Shown piece by piece: positions 5,327 to 10,176 of a stretch of DNA of 10,176 bases (position 1 is its first letter; every line of letters begins with the position of its first letter). Both the position numbers and the translations under genes were made by a program. The notes below the pieces were generated by a model. That model was not told where the DNA came from. It was given only the letters and a program-made list of their open reading frames with translations, and did no database searches. Source of the stretch: Terriglobia bacterium (GTDB lineage: Bacteria; Acidobacteriota; Terriglobia; UBA7540); the NCBI GenBank assembly GCA_030040295.1, contig JASHTZ010000694.1:1-10176 (forward strand), in the 5' to 3' direction.

Positions 5327-6343
5327 ATGACCAAAAGCGCTCTCTTCAAAAATAAAGATTACATCACCACGCAGGAGTGGACGAACGCGGAGATTGAAAC
5401 TCTATTGGAAGTCTCCGGCGACCTCAAGCGGAAATTCAAAAGTCACGTCCCACATCGGCACCTGCCGGACAAGACAATTTTCCTGATGTTCTTTGACAAG
5501 TCCACGCGAACCCGCAATTCCTTTGAGGCGGGCATCACGCAACTGGGCGGCCACGCGCACTTCCTGACCGCCGAAGTGATGCAGATTTCGCACGGCGAGA
5601 GTCCGAAGGACACGGGAATCATTCTTTCGAGCTACGGCCATGCCATCGCCATCCGGCACGACCTGATTCCCGGCGAAGGGAACACCTACATTCGCGAAGT
5701 GGCGCGCTGGGCGAGCGTTCCGGTGATCAATATGCAATGCGACGTGGATCATCCCTGCCAGACGCTTGCCGACCTGATGACCATTCGCGAAAAGCTGGGC
5801 AACAATCTGCGTGGCCGCAAGCTGGCGGTCACCTGGGCGTACGCGCCGAGTTACGCCAAGCCGCTTTCCGTGCCACAGGGACTGATCATGCTGATGCCGC
5901 GCTTCGGCCTCGACGTGGTGCTGGCAAATCCGCCCGAATACCGCCTGATGCCGGAGACGCTGAGAGCCGCCCAGGAAAATGCGCGTGCCGCGGGAGTGAA
6001 ATTCGAGGTGGTGGACAACCTGGACGAAGCCTTCCGCGACGCCGACGTCGTGATTCCCAAGAGTTGGGGCTGCCTGGACACCATGGGCACCAAGCCGGAG
6101 GAATCCCTGCGCATCGCCAAGCAATACTGCCATTGGATTTGCGACGCCGCCAAAATGAAGCTGACGCGACCGGATTCCCTCTACATGCACCCGCTGCCCG
6201 CCGACCGAGGCAATGAGGTGACTGACGAAGTGATCGACGGCCCCCACTCGGTGGTTTTCCAGGAGGCGGAAAATCGTCTGCACACCGCGAAGGCAATCAT
6301 GGCCTTAACGATGGCCGACGGGAACATTGCCTACGACGCATAG
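5327..6343 (+). CDS. YgeW-like knotted carbamoyltransferase
   Basis: This 338-residue protein of the aspartate/ornithine carbamoyltransferase superfamily transfers a carbamoyl group, or phosphorolyses a carbamoylated compound, via carbamoyl phosphate. STRTR (59-63) is the carbamoyl-phosphate loop and CDVDHPCQTLAD (138-149) carries the HPxQ motif. TWAYAPSYAKPLSVPQG (169-185) is nearly identical to YgeW's TWAYSPSYGKPLSVPQG, the proline-rich segment of knotted family members; PRFGLDVVLA and VVIPKSWG also match YgeW. Two points differ: the usual HCLP motif is HPLPADRG (288-295), with Pro replacing Cys, and the protein is shorter than E. coli YgeW (about 396 residues). The end, GPHSVVFQEAENRLHTAKAIMALTM, is typical of the superfamily. 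It lies 46 nt after the ygfK-like gene, probably in one operon. The natural substrate cannot be read from sequence; ornithine is unlikely given the YgeW affinity. Confidence 0.82.
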   Translation: MTKSALFKNKDYITTQEWTNAEIETLLEVSGDLKRKFKSHVPHRHLPDKTIFLMFFDKSTRTRNSFEAGITQLGGHAHFLTAEVMQISHGESPKDTGIILSSYGHAIAIRHDLIPGEGNTYIREVARWASVPVINMQCDVDHPCQTLADLMTIREKLGNNLRGRKLAVTWAYAPSYAKPLSVPQGLIMLMPRFGLDVVLANPPEYRLMPETLRAAQENARAAGVKFEVVDNLDEAFRDADVVIPKSWGCLDTMGTKPEESLRIAKQYCHWICDAAKMKLTRPDSLYMHPLPADRGNEVTDEVIDGPHSVVFQEAENRLHTAKAIMALTMADGNIAYDA

Positions 6344-6387
6344 GTTGCGGAATTGCCCGCAGTGCCTCTCACCGCGCAATCCCTCCC

Positions 6388-6408
6388 GAAATGTGCTGAA
6401 CGCATTTC
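6388..6408. repeat. Hairpin between the ygeW-like and kinase genes
   Basis: GAAATGTG (6388-6395) pairs with CGCATTTC (6401-6408), 8 bp including one G-T wobble, with a 5-nt loop. It lies 45 nt after the ygeW-like stop and just ahead of the putative kinase -10. No T-run follows, so it is at best an attenuating hairpin or a protein-binding dyad. Confidence 0.35.
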
Positions 6409-6420
6409 AAGCTTCCATAG

Positions 6421-6449
6421 TAGAATTCCCTGCGATCCTCCGGTGAAGG
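6421..6449 (+). promoter_or_regulatory. Candidate kinase -10 box and ribosome site
   Basis: TAGAAT (6421-6426) is a good -10 match, but no convincing -35 lies 16-18 bp upstream. GAAGG (6445-6449) stands 6 nt before the ATG at 6456 and supports that start. Together they suggest the kinase gene has its own promoter rather than belonging to the upstream operon. Confidence 0.4.
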
Positions 6450-6455
6450 CGGCGC

Positions 6456-8438
6456 ATGGCTCTTACCTCAGGGACGAAGTTGGGTCCCTATGAAATTCAG
6501 GACAAGTTGGGCGCAGGTGGAATGGGCGAGGTGTACCGCGCGCGCGACACGCGGCTGGATCGCACCGTGGCCATCAAAGTCCTGCCCGCACAACTCTCCG
6601 CCGACCCCGAGCGCAAGGCGCGGTTCCAGCGCGAGGCCAAAGCCATCTCGGCGCTTCAACACCCGCACATCTGCGTACTGCACGACATCGGGACGCAAGA
6701 CGGCGTTGATTTTCTGGTGATGGAGTATCTGGAAGGCGAGACGCTCGCAGCGCGCCTCGAAAAAGGCGCGCTGCCTCTCGACGACATTGTGAAGATCGGC
6801 GCGACGGTGGCCGACGCGCTTGACAAAGCCCATCGTCAAGGTCTGGTCCATCGCGACTTGAAGCCCGGCAATATCATGCTGACCAAGTCCGGCGCCAAGC
6901 TGCTGGATTTCGGGCTGGCCAAGCCATCGGCAGCAGTAACGCCCGGAACGCCGGCCGGCTCTGCCGCGCCGTTACTTAGCGCGGCGCTGACCGTTTCTTC
7001 CCCCAACCCGACGAACTCCCCCCTCACCTCTGCGGGCTCCGTTGTGGGCACGATGCAGTACATGTCGCCCGAGCAATTGCAAGGCAAGGAGGCCGACGCG
7101 CGCTCCGACATCTTCGCTTTCGGCGCGGTATTGTACGAAATGGCCACCGGCAAGCGGGCGTTCACGGGGAAATCGCAGTTGAGCGTGGCAACGGCGATCC
7201 TGGAAAACGATCCTGCGCCGGTAAGTTCCCTTCGGCCGGCGCTGGCGCCTGCTCTGGACGCGCTTGTGGCGACCTGCTTGGCCAAAGATCCGGAGGAACG
7301 CTTTGCGAGCGCGCACGACGTGGGCGTGGCGCTTAAGTGGGTTTCTGCTGTAGCCCCGGTGTCCTCAACGGCGGGAGATTCGCGGGTGGGAACACCCGCG
7401 CCACAACGCGCCTTGCGTCGGGTGGTTCCCTGGCTGGCGGCCGCAATCCTCCTGGGGCTTTTGGCGGTAACGGCGGTGAACGATTGGCGCCTGCGCAACC
7501 AGCCTCACCGGCTGATCAGGAGTTTTATCCTGGCTCCGGAAAAGGCGGACCCGAATGGACGAGCGGGATTCAGCGCCCTATCGCCCGACGGCAGCCGCTG
7601 GGCCGTCGTCGCGCCCGATTCAAGGGGACAAAATGTCCTCTGGGTCCGGCCACTCGATTCGTTGGACGCGCGAGCGCTGGAAGGCACGCAGGGCGCCACC
7701 GACCCGTTCTGGTCGTCCGACTCACGGTCAATTGCCTTCTGGGCGCAAAACAAGTTGATGCGCGTGGATGCGTCGGGGGGCCCTACGCAAACCATCTGCG
7801 ATGCCCCGAACGGCCGGGGTGGCTCCTGGAATCAGGAGGACACGATCCTTTTCTCATTGGCCGATCCCCCCACTCTCTTACGCGTCCCGGCGGCAGGCGG
7901 CACGCCGGTTGCGGCGTCGGAGTTGGACGTGTCGCGGCAGGAGGATAATCATTTGTGGCCCTGGTTCTTGCCCGACGGCAGGCATTTCATTTTCTATACC
8001 CACAGCAAGACAGCCGATCGTTCGGGGATTGCCTTAGGCTCGCTCGACTCCAGGCAACATCGGTTTTTGTTTCCCAACGATTCGAACGCCGTCTATGCCT
8101 CCGGGTATCTGGTATTTGTGCGCGATGGGTATCTGATGGCGCAAAAATTTGACACAGGCCGCGGAGAGCTGGCGGGAGAAGCGGCGCCGATCGCCGAGCA
8201 AGCCTCGGAGTTTCTTAAGTACTTCCACGGAGCATTCGCTGTCTCGCAGACTGGGACGGTCCTCTATTTCCGCTGGGCCGGCGGCGGATCGCAGCTCCGG
8301 CTGGTTGATCGCAGCGGAAAGACGCTTGGAATGGCGGGCCCACCGGCTCGGTACATCTGGCCACGGGTCTCGCCCGACGGAAAGCAAGTGGCGGTGGGAA
8401 TTGAAGATGCCAGCAGCAAGCGGATATTTGGCTGCTGA
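6456..8438 (+). CDS. Membrane Ser/Thr protein kinase (PknB-like) with propeller, N-terminal part before a frameshift
   Basis: The kinase domain (about 10-292) is complete: glycine loop GAGGMGEV (19-26), Lys41 in VAIK, Glu60 as likely helix-C partner, catalytic HRDLKPGN (132-139), DFG (151-153), GTMQYMSPEQ (198-207) and DIFAFGAVLYEMATG (218-232). The stretch from DFG to SPE is about 50 residues, longer than usual, and rich in Ala, Ser, Thr and Pro (157-196). One membrane helix (about 323-341, VVPWLAAAILLGLLAVTAV) leads to an outer TolB/WD40-like propeller with repeated SPDG motifs (375-378 onward). The frame breaks near 8421 and ends after nine misread codons at 8438; the propeller continues in the frame from 8423. 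Repaired, the protein would be about 906 residues, a common acidobacterial architecture. As read, the kinase and membrane parts are intact but the propeller is truncated. Targets are unknown. Confidence 0.9.
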   Translation: MALTSGTKLGPYEIQDKLGAGGMGEVYRARDTRLDRTVAIKVLPAQLSADPERKARFQREAKAISALQHPHICVLHDIGTQDGVDFLVMEYLEGETLAARLEKGALPLDDIVKIGATVADALDKAHRQGLVHRDLKPGNIMLTKSGAKLLDFGLAKPSAAVTPGTPAGSAAPLLSAALTVSSPNPTNSPLTSAGSVVGTMQYMSPEQLQGKEADARSDIFAFGAVLYEMATGKRAFTGKSQLSVATAILENDPAPVSSLRPALAPALDALVATCLAKDPEERFASAHDVGVALKWVSAVAPVSSTAGDSRVGTPAPQRALRRVVPWLAAAILLGLLAVTAVNDWRLRNQPHRLIRSFILAPEKADPNGRAGFSALSPDGSRWAVVAPDSRGQNVLWVRPLDSLDARALEGTQGATDPFWSSDSRSIAFWAQNKLMRVDASGGPTQTICDAPNGRGGSWNQEDTILFSLADPPTLLRVPAAGGTPVAASELDVSRQEDNHLWPWFLPDGRHFIFYTHSKTADRSGIALGSLDSRQHRFLFPNDSNAVYASGYLVFVRDGYLMAQKFDTGRGELAGEAAPIAEQASEFLKYFHGAFAVSQTGTVLYFRWAGGGSQLRLVDRSGKTLGMAGPPARYIWPRVSPDGKQVAVGIEDASSKRIFGC

Positions 8439-9175
8439 ACTTCGAGCGCGGCACGCGGACACGACTGACGTTCGACCCGGGAGGAGCGGCATCTCTGCCG
8501 ACGTGGGCGCCAGACGGTAAAAAAGTTTATTACGCATCGACCCGCGCGGGAAAGACGCACATTTACGCTCGCCTTGCGGATGGCGCGGGGACGGAGGAGA
8601 CAATTTTGAACACCCCCGGGACGTCCGAGTATCCGATGGACATCTCGCCCGATGGGCGGTATCTCGCCTATGACCGCTATGAAGGTCAGCACAGCAGTAA
8701 TATTTGGGTTTTGCCGCTGGTTGGCAATCCAAAGCCGTTTCCGCTGGTCCAGAACGATTTTGGCGCGGTTGCCCCGGTGTTTTCTCCCAATGGCAAGTTC
8801 GTGGCCTATATGGGATATGAAACCGGAAGCTATCAGATTTACATCACACCCTTCCCCGGCGGCGGCGCGAAGTGGCAGGTGTCTGCGGCTGGAGGAGCAA
8901 TACCGGCATGGAGCGGCGACGGCAAGGAATTGTATTACCTCACGGGTGGCGATTTAATGGCGGTTGAAGTGCGCGAGGCCGGCGGCGCGGTGGAGCTGGG
9001 CAATCCGCAGCGCCTGTTCAGCGTGAGCACGGTCACCGGGCCCGATGGGCCGTACGCCTTGGCCGCCCGCGACGGCAGCAAGTTTCTAATCAATGGTTCT
9101 CCCGAATTGAGCGCCGCCGAGCCCCCCGTGCTGATTGCCAACTGGACGGAAGAGTTGAAAACCGGAGGAAAGTAA
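8423..9175 (+). pseudogene. C-terminal propeller remainder of the same kinase, after the frameshift
   Basis: From 8423 the second frame reads DIWLLNFERGTRTRLTFDPG, then ASLPTWAPDGKKVYYAS, MDISPDGRYLAYDRY, NIWVLPL, PVFSPNGKFVAYMGYETGSY, QIYITPFPGGGAKWQVSAAG, PAWSGDGKELYYL and VLIANWTEEL. These are TolB/WD40-like blades that directly complete the kinase propeller; the usual family join is (S/K)xxDIWL. Restoring one base near 8421-8423 links both frames without loss. The first ATG in this part is 8606, but its codons are blade-internal and no ribosome site precedes it, so independent translation is unlikely. The gene is either a recent one-base-deletion pseudogene or a sequencing artefact. Confidence 0.85.
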
Positions 9176-9297
9176 GCGGCAAGCCGCGGGCAGGTGGATT
9201 TTGAATTCACGTCGTCATCTTTGAGGGATCGAAGATGGTGTCGATCTATCACTTGTGACCGTGCCTGTTCCCTTCAAAATCTAAAGGCAGAGATACT

Positions 9298-10176
9298 GTG
9301 ATCATTCGCAACGCTCGCGTGCTCACGCTCGATGCGACGAATCGCGTGCTCGATTCCGCATGCGTCGAGATTCTGCCGGGCGGGTCAGTTGGGTATGTGG
9401 GGTCGGCTGGGGGGGGAGCCCCATTTCAACACCACCCCGGCGGCGGTGGCCGCCTCCCCTCCTCATCTGAGGAGGGGAGCCAGGAAAGCATCGACGCGCA
9501 GGGCAAGCTGCTGATGCCGGCGCTCATCAATTGCCACACCCACCTTTACAGCACGCTGGCAAGAGGAATTTCGCTCCCCGGGCGGGCGCCCAAAAATTTT
9601 CCGGACGTTCTGAAGAAGCTCTGGTGGCGGCTCGATCGCGCTTTGAACCTCGACAATGTTTATTACAGCGCGCTGGTGGGAGCGATTGATTCGGCCAAGA
9701 ATGGCGTGGGCACGCTGGTGGATCACCACTCGAGTCCTGGTGCCTGCGCGGGCAGTCTGGACCGCGTCGAGCGGGCGTTGCGCGAGGTGGGCCTGCGGGG
9801 AGTCCTGTGCTACGAGACTTCTGACCGCAATGGCAGCGCCAGCGCGACGGAGGGGCTGAACGAGAACATTCGCTTCCTTGAACGCCTGCGAAGCGGCGCG
9901 GGCGACGGATTGATCGCGGGCTGTTTCGGCCTGCACGCGTCCTTCACGCTTAGCGATCGAACGTTGCGCCGCGCGGTGGAGGCGAATAATTCCCTGGGCG
10001 CGGGTTTTCACGTTCACGTGGCGGAGGACCGCTGCGATTTGGAGGATGCCCGCCGCCGCGGCCGCGCCTCACCGGCAGCACGCCTCCATGAACTCGGTAT
10101 TCTTGACCATCGCTCGCTCGCGGCGCACTGCGTGCACGTGAATACGCGGGACATTGCGGCGCTGGCGCGACACCAG
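9298..10176 (+). CDS. SsnA-like amidohydrolase, 5' part (3' end outside window)
   Basis: The frame runs from GTG 9298 to the window edge, giving 293 residues of a family normally near 440. It resembles E. coli SsnA (metal-dependent aminohydrolase, chlorohydrolase/deaminase type) of the purine catabolism locus: LLMPALINCHTHLYSTLARGI (71-91) holds metal ligands His80 and His82; LKKLWWRLDRALNLDNVYYS and TLVDHHSSP match SsnA almost residue for residue; then GLRGVLCYETSDRNG, HVHVAED (His238, His240) and AAHCVHVNTRDIAALA. The last metal-binding Asp region lies beyond the edge. AAAGG (9283-9287) precedes the GTG by 10 nt, and the first residues, VIIRNARVLTLDA, fit a normal N-terminus, so 9298 is preferred over the internal ATG at 9514. 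Residues about 37-62 (GGGAPFQHHPGGGG...EEGSQ) are foreign-looking and come from an inserted palindrome-rich DNA segment. Substrate probably a purine-like or related ring; not provable here. Confidence 0.85.
   Translation, partial: MIIRNARVLTLDATNRVLDSACVEILPGGSVGYVGSAGGGAPFQHHPGGGGRLPSSSEEGSQESIDAQGKLLMPALINCHTHLYSTLARGISLPGRAPKNFPDVLKKLWWRLDRALNLDNVYYSALVGAIDSAKNGVGTLVDHHSSPGACAGSLDRVERALREVGLRGVLCYETSDRNGSASATEGLNENIRFLERLRSGAGDGLIAGCFGLHASFTLSDRTLRRAVEANNSLGAGFHVHVAEDRCDLEDARRRGRASPAARLHELGILDHRSLAAHCVHVNTRDIAALARHQ
9411..9481. repeat. GC-rich palindromic repeat inserted in frame within the ssnA-like gene
   Basis: CTCCCCTCCTCA (9454-9465) and TGAGGAGGGGAG (9468-9479) form a perfect 12-bp inverted repeat with a 2-nt centre. 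Just before it, GGCGGC-GGTG-GCCGCC is a second small hairpin (9439-9454). The segment opens with a run of eight G (9409-9416) and is bordered by GGGGAGCC at both ends (9413-9420 and 9474-9481). It encodes low-complexity Gly/Pro/His/Ser residues, exactly where SsnA and relatives have a shorter loop before the (M)PG/PA-N-HTH strand. It therefore looks like a dispersed palindromic repeat accommodated inside a gene. Confidence 0.6.

Noticed and set aside
5402..6283. Minus-strand open frame (293 codons) opposite the ygeW-like gene
   Set aside because: Antisense shadow; the plus strand carries all carbamoyltransferase motifs and a good ribosome site.
6361..6455. Intrinsic terminator between the ygeW-like and kinase genes
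   Set aside because: The 8-bp hairpin at 6388-6408 is not followed by a T-run, so it is listed only as a hairpin.
9176..9187. GCGGC-AA-GCCGC directly after the kinase stop as a terminator
   Set aside because: The loop is too short, the stem would shrink to four pairs, and no T-run follows.
9413..9481. GGGGAGCC direct repeats as a target-site duplication of the inserted element in the ssnA-like gene
   Set aside because: The copies are 61 bp apart, so simple excision would break the reading frame, and the first copy merges into a G run; chance similarity cannot be excluded.
9463..10017. Minus-strand open frame of 184 codons opposite the ssnA-like gene
   Set aside because: Antisense shadow of the amidohydrolase; no recognisable motifs.

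Overview
The window looks like a chromosomal segment of a soil-type bacterium, most likely an acidobacterium. The main reason is the PknB-like serine/threonine kinase fused through one membrane helix to a TolB/WD40-like propeller, an architecture strongly expanded in Acidobacteriota. GC-rich codon use and weak or absent Shine-Dalgarno sites on several genes fit this, but the assignment is inference.

Left third (1-2862): a defence/stability island. It opens with the 3' part of a DUF262 + HNH nuclease-like gene (+). Then come two complete type II toxin-antitoxin operons on the minus strand: a RelE/HigB2-like toxin with a NadS-like XRE antitoxin, and a HigB/HigA pair resembling E. coli ygjN/ygjM. 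Between them is a solitary HicB-like antitoxin gene (+) broken, or recoded, at a run of seven A. Both intact operons are toxin-first with 4-nt ATGA overlaps. The gaps hold a 10-bp hairpin, a compact two-hairpin REP-like element and several dyads. Some promoters sit so close to the start codon that the mRNA would be leaderless.

Right two thirds (2992-end): a catabolic cluster on the plus strand. Its members resemble the E. coli YgfK, YgeW and SsnA proteins, which lie together in the purine/urate catabolism locus. They are a YgfK-like TIM-barrel/ferredoxin protein lacking the usual FAD/NAD(P) domain, a YgeW-like knotted carbamoyltransferase with a changed substrate motif, and an SsnA-like amidohydrolase cut by the window edge. 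Between ygeW and ssnA sits the kinase-propeller gene, split by a one-base frameshift. The ssnA-like gene carries an in-frame GC-rich palindromic insertion in its N-terminal domain.

How they fit together (inference): YgfK-, YgeW- and SsnA-like proteins would process purine-derived or related heterocyclic/carbamoylated intermediates, with electrons handled by the two [4Fe-4S] clusters. The kinase is probably a neighbour of separate origin. No gene-free stretch exceeds 300 bases, and no rRNA, tRNA, CRISPR array or complete insertion sequence was seen.
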